64,000 nt of DNA. Origin: Clostridium sp. UBA4548 (GTDB lineage Bacteria; Bacillota; Clostridia; Clostridiales; Clostridiaceae). Location: assembly GCF_002387895.1 (NCBI RefSeq), contig NZ_DGLI01000002.1, forward strand, positions 81,941 through 145,940, written 5' to 3'. Each line of letters starts with the position of its first letter. Within the stretch, counting starts at the first letter, position 1. The notes under the pieces are model-generated. The model saw nothing but the letters and a program-made list of their open reading frames with translations, was not told where the DNA came from and ran no database searches. Of this stretch, positions 37,216 through 45,916 are shown piece after piece. A program made the translations under genes and the position numbers.

Positions 37216-37464
37216 ATTACATATTTTATCTTTATTATTGAATGCAATTAAAAGCTTAATTTAATTTAAACTTTATTTTATCTTAATTTTGTTTTAATAA
37301 AATTTTATTAAAATTTAAAACTTAATTCAACTTCCACCATTATTATAATATCTATTAGCGAAAAATGCATTAAATTTCTACAAATTGTCTATAGGTTTTT
37401 GTAGGCACCCTTGAAGAATATTAACTTTCACTTACATTTTTAGCATTTATGGGTTAAATTGGAA

Positions 37465-37493
37465 CAGCGGTGCTCATCTACTGAACACCGCTG
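37465..37493. terminator. Strong GC-rich hairpin after the flippase gene
   Basis: CAGCGGTGCTC (37465-37475) pairs with 37483-37493 over 11 positions with one wobble. It lies 52 bases beyond the minus-strand flippase stop. There is no clear T-run on either side, so termination is likely but not certain. Confidence 0.5.
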
Positions 37494-37544
37494 CAAAATA
37501 TCACTTTGTTACTTTTCTGTTAGCCTTTACTACTTGTTTTATTC

Positions 37545-38972
37545 CTAATTTCTTATTAGTAGTTTTATATTCTTACTTGTTTTGAAAATATCCCTTCTCT
37601 TAATAAATAGGTATATTAAATAAGCTAATATATATATCAAAACTGTAATCCAAGAATTTATAAACCATCCTGTTAACATGAATATTAAAGTCATACTAAA
37701 CTCTAAAATTATATCTTTGTACAAGGAAACCTTCAAAATCTTAGACAAGACCATCTCTGCCAAGGCACATCTAACTGCCAAAAGAATAACAATAGATGCA
37801 ATTGCTAAGTTTAAATTTCTAAGCAATACAGTATTTATAAACGTAAGAATTATACTTAAAGAAAGTGCTGCTAAATTAATTTTAAGCATCAATTTTTCTT
37901 TTCTTAGAGTGTTTAAATATGTATTAATTAACAATGCCATTTTCCCTTCATATACGCACATAGGGAAAACCAAAGCCATATATACTAAGCTATCAGCATA
38001 TTTTGGTAGCCATGCTGATAAAATAACCCTAATTGGATAATATGTTATGAGTGCCCCTAGCAATATTACCATAAGAAAATCTCTCATGGTTATGTATATA
38101 CTTGGTAACTTTTTTTCATCAGTTCTCTTTAAAATTGGAAACATAATTATTCCTACTGCATTTATAAACAACATCATCAAATTACACACATTAAGTGTTA
38201 AGGATACCTTTCCAAAGGTCTTTACATCCCAGGAGCGTTCTATCCCAAATCTAACTGAGCCAATAATTAATAAACTTGCTATATTAGCAAACATTAATTT
38301 TATTCCTACTGTAATATTTTCAACAGCTTCTTTTAGATTAAAATAAAATGTAGAAATCCTACAAAACACCATATCCTTACAGCAGTACATGGCATATATT
38401 AAAGCAATAAACTTACTTATTATATCAGCAAACACCATCAATCGATATTCTCTAACCCCCACTATTAGAAAAGCAATTATAAGACAGAAATACATAACTC
38501 TATCTATCATTATAATTCTTGCATATGGCTTAATTCTATTTGTTATTTGCAAAATATATAAAAGCATATATCTTGCATTGACAATTACCATGCATATAGC
38601 AGTCATTTGAAATACAAAAATACTTTTAGTATCTCTAACAAGTCCCTTAGATACACTTATTATTATGATAGCTATAATGGCTTGAAACATAACTAACATT
38701 AGAAACTGAGAGAAAAAAGTCCTCTTATCTAAATCTTTATATTCTTTTCCTCCATATCTTAGAAATATACCATCATTCCATCCGAAGTGCAAAAATCCCA
38801 CATAAGAGGAATAAAAAAGATATAATTGCCAATAACCATATTCTTCTATACCAATTAATTTTGGCACAACTAATATTACCAGAGCTGAAACAAACATTGA
38901 TACAAAGTTTGAAGCTAATGTGTAGGAGAAATTTTTAACAAAACTAGCTGTTCTACTATTCAATTGTGACAC
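37545..38972 (-). CDS. Wzx-type oligosaccharide flippase (second)
   Basis: A 475-residue protein with about 12-14 membrane segments and the polysaccharide-synthesis pattern near the N-terminus (VVPKLIGIEEYGYWQLYLFY). It probably flips the lipid-linked unit made with the phosphonate module. It follows the EpsG-like gene by 17 bases, so the two are co-transcribed. It is clearly different from the flippase at 21634, supporting a separate polymer. Confidence 0.88.
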   Translation of the reverse strand: MSQLNSRTASFVKNFSYTLASNFVSMFVSALVILVVPKLIGIEEYGYWQLYLFYSSYVGFLHFGWNDGIFLRYGGKEYKDLDKRTFFSQFLMLVMFQAIIAIIIISVSKGLVRDTKSIFVFQMTAICMVIVNARYMLLYILQITNRIKPYARIIMIDRVMYFCLIIAFLIVGVREYRLMVFADIISKFIALIYAMYCCKDMVFCRISTFYFNLKEAVENITVGIKLMFANIASLLIIGSVRFGIERSWDVKTFGKVSLTLNVCNLMMLFINAVGIIMFPILKRTDEKKLPSIYITMRDFLMVILLGALITYYPIRVILSAWLPKYADSLVYMALVFPMCVYEGKMALLINTYLNTLRKEKLMLKINLAALSLSIILTFINTVLLRNLNLAIASIVILLAVRCALAEMVLSKILKVSLYKDIILEFSMTLIFMLTGWFINSWITVLIYILAYLIYLFIKRRDIFKTSKNIKLLIRN

Positions 38973-38989
38973 CTCAACATTCTATCATA

Positions 38990-40174
38990 TTACTTAGTCT
39001 TTAACCCTTCTCTTTGAAGAATCTCTTTTGTTTCCTCAAAAAATTCACTTTCTCCCTTATACTCCCAAAGCTTTTCTTTGTCAAATATACTTATATAAGG
39101 GTAATTAGTAACCTTTACATGCTCTAAATAATCACCCTCACCAATAAATGCATTTACTGTTTTTATGCATAATAAAGTAGCTATCATTAGAGAAATACCC
39201 CAAAGTTGCATTGCTTTTAACTTGTTTTTATATGACATCAGCTGAACGGCTATATTAGGTATTAAAATAATTTCGAAAACCTTAAAATATAAAGAAATTC
39301 TTGATGATATAGTTACACTTTTTATAGTTATTATATACAAAACAAAACTAGCTATATATAAACTTTTAAACAATTTAATTTCTTCATTTTCTTCCTTAAT
39401 AAGTGAAGAAAAGAATAATATAATACTAAATGTAACTAACCTGTTAGCAAAAGCCATTAAAGGAATACTGCTATTATTCCAATATATTAAGATTTTTTCA
39501 TATAGGTTCTGTGGCAATAACTCAATAAGAAAAATATCTAAGTTAAATATCATTATAAATGCAGCTATCACGATAATAATTCCATAAGTTTTGTAGGAAA
39601 CCTTATATTTATCTATTGGCAAAGTAAGTAACGCTATTAAAACCGATGAATGTATTGTAGCTGCAAGTAAAATCACTAGGACAAATGTCTTATATTTTTC
39701 TTCTCTATATAAATCGATAGCAATTCCTATGAAAATAGCTATCGCTAACCCTTGCCTAATTCCACTAAATACATAAACTAAATAGTAAAGCACATAAAAC
39801 AAAGTTAGGGAAGTTATAGGAAGTTTAGAATATTTCTTAATAAACCTGTAGATTAACGCCATAGTAATCACCGCTGTAATTCCTGCAAAAACCTCAAACT
39901 TAATGTTAAAGGTTCTAAAGATAGAATTAATAAAAACAAACCCTAACTCACCATGAATATCCAAGTCAAATATAGATGAAAATTTATGTATAGGGGGTGT
40001 TATATAGTAATTACGCATATACCCAAAATAATCTGTACCTTGTCCGTATCTAATACAGGATATAAAAGCTAGAAAAACAAATAAATAGTTAAAGGATGCT
40101 TTTATATACTTATTGCCTTTGAATTCATAATAAGAACATAACGCTAAAATTAAAAATATAATTATATAAACCAT
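38990..40174 (-). CDS. EpsG-family polysaccharide polymerase candidate
   Basis: A 394-residue membrane protein with about ten segments and EpsG-family hallmarks: CIRYGQGTDYFGYMRNYY near residue 40 and YLVYVFSGIRQGLAIAIF near 130. EpsG proteins are thought to polymerise exopolysaccharide repeat units. It lies between the cytidylyltransferase gene (62 bases upstream) and the flippase. Confidence 0.85.
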   Translation of the reverse strand: MVYIIIFLILALCSYYEFKGNKYIKASFNYLFVFLAFISCIRYGQGTDYFGYMRNYYITPPIHKFSSIFDLDIHGELGFVFINSIFRTFNIKFEVFAGITAVITMALIYRFIKKYSKLPITSLTLFYVLYYLVYVFSGIRQGLAIAIFIGIAIDLYREEKYKTFVLVILLAATIHSSVLIALLTLPIDKYKVSYKTYGIIIVIAAFIMIFNLDIFLIELLPQNLYEKILIYWNNSSIPLMAFANRLVTFSIILFFSSLIKEENEEIKLFKSLYIASFVLYIITIKSVTISSRISLYFKVFEIILIPNIAVQLMSYKNKLKAMQLWGISLMIATLLCIKTVNAFIGEGDYLEHVKVTNYPYISIFDKEKLWEYKGESEFFEETKEILQREGLKTK

Positions 40175-40235
40175 ATGATCCCCCTATATTTAATAATGTT
40201 TTTGCGGTATCTATATTGAATAAACTATAGGATTT

Positions 40236-40937
40236 CTAGGTGATTTTTTTAATATTGTTCTTTAAATACAACTCTGCCTTTTCCAAGTCCTCTAAGGAAT
40301 CAATCTCAAACCAATCATTGGAGTTTATTTTCTCAATATAAACATTTAAATCTATCATTATCTCACTAACTACATCATCCCAATATACGTTATCAAAGTT
40401 TCCCTCATGAATAACCTTTTCAAGCTGCTTTTTAATTAAAGCGCCATCTTTCTTGCTCCAGTAAGAAACTCCTGACATGATATAATCTGTGCCTGGTCCT
40501 ACCTCTAGGGTATAAACCTTATTATTTTCATCAAACTTTACCTTCCATTCCTTTTGGAAGTCTTCTTTTATTCCAGAGAAGTAAGTTGAAGTGTTAAGAT
40601 TTTCTTCAAAGTAGTTTCTTACCATATATACATCTGCTTCAGTAACATAAGCATCTTCAAGATAATCTCTTACTAAGTACATGGTGTACACATTGTTATA
40701 TAAATCATACTTATCATTATGTATTAATTTTACTCCATACTTTTCCTTTAGATATTCAAATTTTTCACTTAAATACCCTGTTACTACTATAATGTCATCT
40801 ATGCCTTTTTCTTTTAAAAACTTTATTTGCCTTTCAGCCATAGGCTCTCCTAATACCTTTACTAAGGATTTAGGGATATTATCTGTTAAGGGCCTAAGCC
40901 TTGTACCCATACCTGCTGCTAAAATAATAGCTCTCAT
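40236..40937 (-). CDS. LicC/PntC-like cytidylyltransferase
   Basis: A 233-residue nucleotidyltransferase with an intact triphosphate loop (LAAGMGTRLRPLTDNIPKSL, residues 6-25), EADVYMVRN (metal Asp), YWDDVV and WFEIDSLEDLEKAE (second metal Asp). This pattern is that of LicC, which makes CDP-choline, and of the cytidylyltransferase domain of PntC, which makes CMP-2-aminoethylphosphonate. With the aminoethylphosphonate pathway directly upstream, the latter substrate is favoured by context. A terminator (41053-41080) separates it from that pathway, so it may have its own promoter. Start ATG after AAGGAG. Confidence 0.85.
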   Translation of the reverse strand: MRAIILAAGMGTRLRPLTDNIPKSLVKVLGEPMAERQIKFLKEKGIDDIIVVTGYLSEKFEYLKEKYGVKLIHNDKYDLYNNVYTMYLVRDYLEDAYVTEADVYMVRNYFEENLNTSTYFSGIKEDFQKEWKVKFDENNKVYTLEVGPGTDYIMSGVSYWSKKDGALIKKQLEKVIHEGNFDNVYWDDVVSEIMIDLNVYIEKINSNDWFEIDSLEDLEKAELYLKNNIKKIT

Positions 40938-41052
40938 CTATGTTCACTCCTTAAATGTATCTCAATATAACCTCAAAGTTTAATTCCTTTACTTAGTATT
41001 ATAACAAACACTGCTAATTATATCACTATTTTCACCTATTCTGCTTTAAAAA

Positions 41053-41080
41053 CCGGGATTTTTTCATTAAAATACCCCGG
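41053..41080 (-). terminator. Terminator between phosphonate genes and cytidylyltransferase
   Basis: CCGGG (41053-41057) pairs with the end of 41075-41080, with A/T pairing inside. On the minus strand CCCGG is followed by TTTTTAAA, which ends transcription from the transaminase gene. Confidence 0.7.
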
Positions 41081-41214
41081 CAATTAACAAACTTCACCTT
41101 TTAAAAGGATTTTCATTAATTATCAGGGTAATTTTACATAGATTTATTTTGATTATAACCACTTTATTTTGGTGCTACCTTAGTAAACTAGGTAATTAAT
41201 CTTCTAAAACAGCA

Positions 41215-42321
41215 TTAAATATAGTTAATAGTTTTTAAATAATCTTCTAGTGCAACTAGAAAGTTTTCCATATCTTTATAATCTATTTGCCCAATGTTTG
41301 CAATTCTAAAGGTATCTGCATCAGATACTTTTCCTGGGTAAATAGTGAATCCTCTTTCATAAAGGTAATCATGCATAGCATCAAAGCTATAACCTTCTAC
41401 CTTTGGCTCCATGATTGAAGTAATTAGCTTAGAGTGATTTTCTTCCTTAACTAAGTGCTTAAGACCTAATCTGTCTAAGCCAGCAAGTAACACATCACAG
41501 CTTCTTACATACCTTTCATGTCTTTTTTCAATAGTTTCTTCCTTAGCTTCTACAATTGCTTGTTTTAAAGCATAAAGTATTTGCACTGGTGGAGTAAATC
41601 TCATTTGATAGTTCTTAATGAAATACTCGTATTGTTTAAATAAGTTTAGATACACGTTTCTTGGCTTTAGTTCCTTTGTTTTTAATAAGGCTTCTAGGTT
41701 TGCAATAACAAAGCTGATTCCAGCCATACCTTGAATACACTTATTTGAGCTTGAAGCTAAGTAAGTTATATTCATTTCCTTCATATTAATAGGAATTCCA
41801 GCATAAGAACTCATTGCATCCACAATTAAATCTATATTATGCTTTTTGCAAAGCTGTCCAAGTTTTGCCACATCATTTAACAATCCCGTAGTAGTTTCAT
41901 GATGAATTACAGCTAGGTGACTGATCTTATCTGAAGAGTTTGTAATAATACCTTCTAATTTTTCATAGTCTATAGCATCCACTGTAGAGCTTTTGAACTC
42001 TATGAATTTAAGGCCATAAGCTTCAGCAATTTCACACATTCTCTTACCATAAGCACCGTTATTAATAATAATAACAGTATCTTCACCTACTACAGAGCTA
42101 AGCATAGCTTCAACTGCAGCAGTTCCTGAACCACCAAATAAAACTGTAGTATACTCTTCATTGTTTCCCACAAAATTAGTAAGTTCTTTAGAAACAAACT
42201 CCATAACATCGCCAAATTCTTGTTCTCTTGGGCAAATATCTGCAACCACTTGAGCAAATTTTACAGTATCAGTAGTAGTAGCAGGACCTGGATTTAATAA
42301 CACATTTCTTTTAACTTCCAT
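41215..42321 (-). CDS. phnW: 2-aminoethylphosphonate-pyruvate transaminase
   Basis: A 368-residue PLP enzyme of the class V group, beginning VLLNPGPATTTDTVK as in PhnW/AepZ. GGSGTAAVEAMLSSV, VDAMSSYAG (PLP Asp) and the lysine in SSSNKCIQGMAG (near residue 194) are present. In a biosynthetic setting it converts phosphonoacetaldehyde to 2-aminoethylphosphonate. Degradative PhnW would sit with phosphonatase (phnX), which is absent, whereas PEP mutase and decarboxylase genes are adjacent. The ATG at 42321 with GGGAGAG seven bases upstream is preferred; the ATG at 42336 lies within that ribosome binding site region. Confidence 0.93.
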   Translation of the reverse strand: MEVKRNVLLNPGPATTTDTVKFAQVVADICPREQEFGDVMEFVSKELTNFVGNNEEYTTVLFGGSGTAAVEAMLSSVVGEDTVIIINNGAYGKRMCEIAEAYGLKFIEFKSSTVDAIDYEKLEGIITNSSDKISHLAVIHHETTTGLLNDVAKLGQLCKKHNIDLIVDAMSSYAGIPINMKEMNITYLASSSNKCIQGMAGISFVIANLEALLKTKELKPRNVYLNLFKQYEYFIKNYQMRFTPPVQILYALKQAIVEAKEETIEKRHERYVRSCDVLLAGLDRLGLKHLVKEENHSKLITSIMEPKVEGYSFDAMHDYLYERGFTIYPGKVSDADTFRIANIGQIDYKDMENFLVALEDYLKTINYI

Positions 42322-42336
42322 AATTAACTCTCCCAT

Positions 42337-43470
42337 CTACTTTGATAAAAATTCCATAAGAGCTAACTTGTTTTCTATTGGAGTTGTAGTTGGTCTTCCA
42401 AGGTCTTTTCTAGCTCCTCCATTAACCTTAACTTCAAGTAGTGCTGGACCCTCTGAAGCATTTAATTGAACCATAACTTCCTTTAGTTCCTCACTAGTAG
42501 CTACTGAAAATACATTTTTATAGCCACAGCTTTTTGCAATTCCTTGAAGGTCTATGTTAAAAGCTATAGTTGGTTGACCACCAACAGAATCATGAGCTCC
42601 ATTATTAATAATTATATGTTTAAAGTTGTTAACCTTTTGATTTCCGATTATAGCAAGACCACCCATATGCATTAAGGTAGCTCCATCACCGTCTAGGCAG
42701 AATACCTTTCTTTCAGGTTTAGCTAGTGCTATTCCTAGTGCTATTTGCGCAGAATGTCCCATAGAACCTACTGTTAAGAAGTCTCTTTCATGTCCTTCTC
42801 CTCTAGCTTCTCTAAGTTCAAATAACTCACGCGATGCCATACCAGTAGTTGAAACAATAACCTCGTCCTTGCCCATAGCAGAAAGTATACCTTCAATAGC
42901 TTTTTCTCTATTCATTTCAAAAGAAGTTTCTATTTTCTTTTGAAGCTTGTAAGGTTCAAAGGTACCTTTTCTTATAACTAATGCAAAGGGTTCATTAGTA
43001 GTTTTCATATGGTTTATAGCCTTTTCTAACTTTTCCTTTGCACTTTCAGTAGTATCTTCCTCTGATAAAACTTCATATTTAACACCCATAGTGTCTAAAA
43101 GTTCTATAGTAACAAGTCCCTGTTTCTTGTGCTGTGGCTCATCCTTTTTACCTGGTTCACCTCTCCAGCCTATTAAAAGAAGAGAAGGTATATTATAAAC
43201 TAAGGCATCATTTAAAGACAAAAGAGGATTTACAATATTACCTATACCAGAGTTTTGCATATAAGTTAAGGCAAACTTTCCAGTAGCTAAGTGATAACCT
43301 GATGCCATAGCTAGGGCATTACCTTCATTGGCAGCAATTATGTTATTACTCTCCTCAGTATTATCCATTACATAAGCGCAAAAGTCCTTTAATAGAGAAT
43401 CGGGAACTCCCGTAAAGAAGTCCACGCCATTCTCTTTTAACATGTCATAAAATAGTCCAGTATTTATCAC
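42337..43470 (-). CDS. Phosphonopyruvate decarboxylase
   Basis: A 377-residue thiamine-diphosphate enzyme (Ppd/AepY). The N-terminal part has FFTGVPDSLLKDFCAYV, AANEGNALAMASGYHLATG with the catalytic Glu, and MQNSGIGN. The C-terminal TPP site runs from LDGDGATLMHMGG (near 260) to IINNGAHDSVGGQP. It decarboxylates phosphonopyruvate to phosphonoacetaldehyde, the step that makes phosphonate synthesis irreversible. It lies one base after the PEP mutase stop and 15 bases before phnW, a tightly packed operon. Confidence 0.94.
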   Translation of the reverse strand: MINTGLFYDMLKENGVDFFTGVPDSLLKDFCAYVMDNTEESNNIIAANEGNALAMASGYHLATGKFALTYMQNSGIGNIVNPLLSLNDALVYNIPSLLLIGWRGEPGKKDEPQHKKQGLVTIELLDTMGVKYEVLSEEDTTESAKEKLEKAINHMKTTNEPFALVIRKGTFEPYKLQKKIETSFEMNREKAIEGILSAMGKDEVIVSTTGMASRELFELREARGEGHERDFLTVGSMGHSAQIALGIALAKPERKVFCLDGDGATLMHMGGLAIIGNQKVNNFKHIIINNGAHDSVGGQPTIAFNIDLQGIAKSCGYKNVFSVATSEELKEVMVQLNASEGPALLEVKVNGGARKDLGRPTTTPIENKLALMEFLSK

Positions 43471-43471
43471 T

Positions 43472-44770
43472 TTATTTTCCTCCTGGAATTAAAGTTAAAA
43501 TTTCTTTTATTGGCATGCAATACTCTTTAGCTTCAAGAGCTCTATCATTATCAAGGATAGATTTTGCAGTATTAACCATTGCTGGGTAAGCACTTCTAAT
43601 TAAGTGGTTAGCATAAATTACTACACTAGCTCCTGCTTCATATAGCTCCTTTTCAGTCATATGTGAATAAGAAGTTGGCACTACTACCACTGGAACTTTT
43701 TTCTCAAACTGATTGAAGATTGATAGGAACTCAACAATTTCTTTTCCATCTTTTTGTTGACTGTGTATCATGATGCCATCTGCTCCAGCCTCAACATAAG
43801 CTTTAGCTCTAGCTATTGCATCTTCCATTCCTGCCTTTAGTATTAAACTTTCTATTCTAGCAATAATCATAAAGTCATTTGTAACTCTTGCAGCTCTTCC
43901 TGCTCTAATCTTATCGCAGAAGTTTTCTATAGTATCTTGAGTTTGCTGTACATCTGTACCAAATAGTGAGTTTTTCTTAAGTCCAACTTTATCTTCTATT
44001 ATAATAGCTGAAACTCCTAATCTCTCTAAAGTTTTAACAGTGTAAACAAAGTGCTCAATCTTTCCACCTGTGTCACCATCTAAAATAATAGGTTTAGTTG
44101 TAACCTCTAATATATCATTAATAGTGTTAAGTCTTGAAGTTAAATCAACAAGCTCGATATCTGGCTTTCCTTTAGCAGTAGAATCACATAAAGAGCTAAT
44201 CCACATACCATCAAACTCTTTAATTTTTCCGTCTTTTTCTATTTTAGTTTTCTCAGCAATAAGTCCTGTAAGACCATTATGAGCTTCCATAATTCTAACC
44301 ACTGGTTTACTAGCTATTAACTTTTTAAGCTTTTTCATTCTGTTGGCTGGAGTTGTTCCAATTAAGTTAATGGTTTCATCAAGCTTTGAAATTGAAACTC
44401 CCTCAGTATACTTAACTTCTACTAATTCTCCACCCCACTGTTTTAAAGTTTCAATAACTCTTTCTCTTAAGTTCTTTTGAAGACCTTCCTTCCAGTCATC
44501 TCCATGAACTACATAATCAGGTTTTATTTTTAGCAGGTTAGCCACTTGATCTAATTCATCTTGTGGAACTACTTCAGATACACCCTTTATATTTTCTACA
44601 ATTACTTTTCTCTCATTATAGCTTAAAAGTGGTGTTCTCCAATATTCTGATATTACATCGTCTGTATGAAGTCCTATTATAACTTCACCTAATTTTCTTC
44701 CCTCTTCAATAACATTTAAGTGTCCATGGTGGATTAAATCTGCACTCATAGCTATGTATACTTTTTTCAT
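43472..44770 (-). CDS. pepM: Phosphoenolpyruvate mutase with N-terminal cytidylyltransferase-like domain
   Basis: The 432 residues hold two domains. Residues 1-130 are an HxGH-type nucleotidyltransferase fold (MSADLIHHGHLNVIEEGRKL, then YVVHGDDWKEG). Residues 145-432 are the PEP mutase barrel with MEAHNGLTGLIAE, LDGDTGG and the diagnostic EDKVGLKKNS near residue 258, which separates mutases from isocitrate-lyase relatives. It makes phosphonopyruvate, the committed C-P bond step. The ATG at 44770, seven bases after GGGGGA, is preferred over the upstream TTG frame start. The fused transferase domain recurs in PEP mutases of glycan loci, but its role is unclear. Confidence 0.94.
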   Translation of the reverse strand: MKKVYIAMSADLIHHGHLNVIEEGRKLGEVIIGLHTDDVISEYWRTPLLSYNERKVIVENIKGVSEVVPQDELDQVANLLKIKPDYVVHGDDWKEGLQKNLRERVIETLKQWGGELVEVKYTEGVSISKLDETINLIGTTPANRMKKLKKLIASKPVVRIMEAHNGLTGLIAEKTKIEKDGKIKEFDGMWISSLCDSTAKGKPDIELVDLTSRLNTINDILEVTTKPIILDGDTGGKIEHFVYTVKTLERLGVSAIIIEDKVGLKKNSLFGTDVQQTQDTIENFCDKIRAGRAARVTNDFMIIARIESLILKAGMEDAIARAKAYVEAGADGIMIHSQQKDGKEIVEFLSIFNQFEKKVPVVVVPTSYSHMTEKELYEAGASVVIYANHLIRSAYPAMVNTAKSILDNDRALEAKEYCMPIKEILTLIPGGK

Positions 44771-44783
44771 ACTAAATTCCCCC

Positions 44784-44812
44784 ATTATAATTATTTTATA
44801 TACTAAAATCAA
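44784..44812 (-). promoter_or_regulatory. Consensus-like promoter immediately before pepM
   Basis: TTGATT (44812-44807), 17-base spacer, TATAAT (44789-44784). The pepM ATG is at 44770, so the expected start point leaves only about six or seven bases of leader and would exclude the GGGGGA ribosome binding site. Confidence 0.5.
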
Positions 44813-44928
44813 TCCTAAAGTTAGTTTTACTTTGAAATTAAATATATTTCCTCAAATTTTTTAACCTTCGTTGCATTAACGCTTGTGAAATAAATTATAT
44901 CTTCTTGTTATCTTTATTACAGTATCAT

Positions 44929-45873
44929 TCATTTAAGTAATGGTTCGATTTCAATCTTTACATGATAGTATTGTTTTAAATTATCTATTTCTGCAAATAT
45001 GATATTTGGAACATACTGATAATAAACCTTAAAGGTTTCTGCCACATCTAGTAGCATATACTCATAGTTTACATAGGGATTTGTCCCTTTTGAGAACCTA
45101 TCCATCATTTTTTCAAAAACAACCTTAGATATTTTTGTTATACCAATTAACTCTCCGTCAATTTTATTTAAGTGGTGAATATCCTTAGATATATTGTGTA
45201 TGTAATCATTCTTAGTCTCCACATAAATTTCATCATCTCTATTGCTTAAGTTTGTTAAAGTTACACAGTTACTATTGTCATTGTTAATTAAAACATCCAG
45301 TAACTTTTCTTCAAACACTATATCACCCTCAAGCAAAATGAAATCTGAAGCTATATAGTCTTTTGCAATAGACAGAGAATACATGGTTCCCGTTTTTTCA
45401 TAAATTGGATTTTCAAGAGTAATTATAGTTTCATCTAACAAGTACTCATATTTTTCTTTATTATACCCACAAATAAGTATAATATTTTTAATCCCCTTTT
45501 TTTTAAGGAGTCTTATAGTTCTTTCTATTAAAGGTTCATTATTAATACTGAGAACTCCAACAGTTTCCCTAAGTTCTTCATTTTTGCCTGCTAATAAAAT
45601 TACAGCTAATTCAATTTTTGAATCACTTTTCCCTAAGTCAATTTTCCTGCGTTGGGTATCATTTAAATCCTTCTCTAAGCACTCAATCCCCTTATTTTTA
45701 AGAAGATATATATATCTATTCCCCTGCTTATGAACTTGAATATATTCTTTTTCTAAAAGTCTCTTTATTAAATAATTAACTTTTCCTACGGATATATTCA
45801 AAGACTTAGCTATATCGCCTTGAGTTGTATTACTATTATTGCTAATAAATTGAAGTATAATGCTTTCTATCAT
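44929..45873 (-). CDS. Winged-helix regulator fused to a degenerate LicC-like nucleotidyltransferase
   Basis: Residues 1-65 form a MarR/Lrp-like winged helix (TTQGDIAKSLNISVGKVNYL, then RLLEKEYIQVHKQGNRYIYL). After a linker, residues 87-314 are a LicC/PntC-type nucleotidyltransferase. In this domain the glycine-rich loop is replaced: LLAGKNEELRETVGVLSINN stands where GxGTRxxPxT...PKxL is expected. The EGD (182-184) and EID (295-297) metal-site motifs and GTMYSLSIAKDY remain. This suggests a pseudoenzyme or altered enzyme whose transferase fold senses a nucleotide or phosphonate ligand and controls the adjacent pepM operon. The ATG at 45873 follows AGGTGAT with seven-base spacing. The regulatory role is inference. 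Confidence 0.8.
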   Translation of the reverse strand: MIESIILQFISNNSNTTQGDIAKSLNISVGKVNYLIKRLLEKEYIQVHKQGNRYIYLLKNKGIECLEKDLNDTQRRKIDLGKSDSKIELAVILLAGKNEELRETVGVLSINNEPLIERTIRLLKKKGIKNIILICGYNKEKYEYLLDETIITLENPIYEKTGTMYSLSIAKDYIASDFILLEGDIVFEEKLLDVLINNDNSNCVTLTNLSNRDDEIYVETKNDYIHNISKDIHHLNKIDGELIGITKISKVVFEKMMDRFSKGTNPYVNYEYMLLDVAETFKVYYQYVPNIIFAEIDNLKQYYHVKIEIEPLLK

Positions 45874-45892
45874 AGCTATATCACCTAAACTC

Positions 45893-45907
45893 ATTCAAAA
45901 TTTGAAT
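45893..45907. promoter_or_regulatory. Operator-like palindrome at the regulator's own promoter
   Basis: The 15-base palindrome ATTCAAAATTTGAAT lies 10 bases after the -10 box and 20 bases before the start codon. This is where a winged-helix repressor would bind to control its own gene. Confidence 0.5.
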
Positions 45908-45916
45908 TACATTTAA

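Larger units (their letters stand above)
36831..37544. other. Long intergenic region, no gene seen
   Basis: Very AT-rich, over 700 bases. It holds a plus-strand promoter-like element (37186-37215) with no plus-strand gene after it, a small hairpin (37377-37406), and a strong GC-rich hairpin (37465-37493). The minus-strand promoter of the polysaccharide operon must lie near 36850-36950 but is not obvious. Confidence 0.55.

Noticed and set aside
37398..37410. TGTAGGCAC motif resembling the IS remnant at 20153-20165
   Set aside because: Only nine bases match, with no adjoining transposase sequence or flanking duplication; chance cannot be excluded.
37545..38040. Plus-strand open frame opposite the second flippase as the gene driven by the orphan promoter
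   Set aside because: It is antisense to a good membrane-protein gene, has no ribosome site and its start lies beyond the hairpin at 37465-37493.
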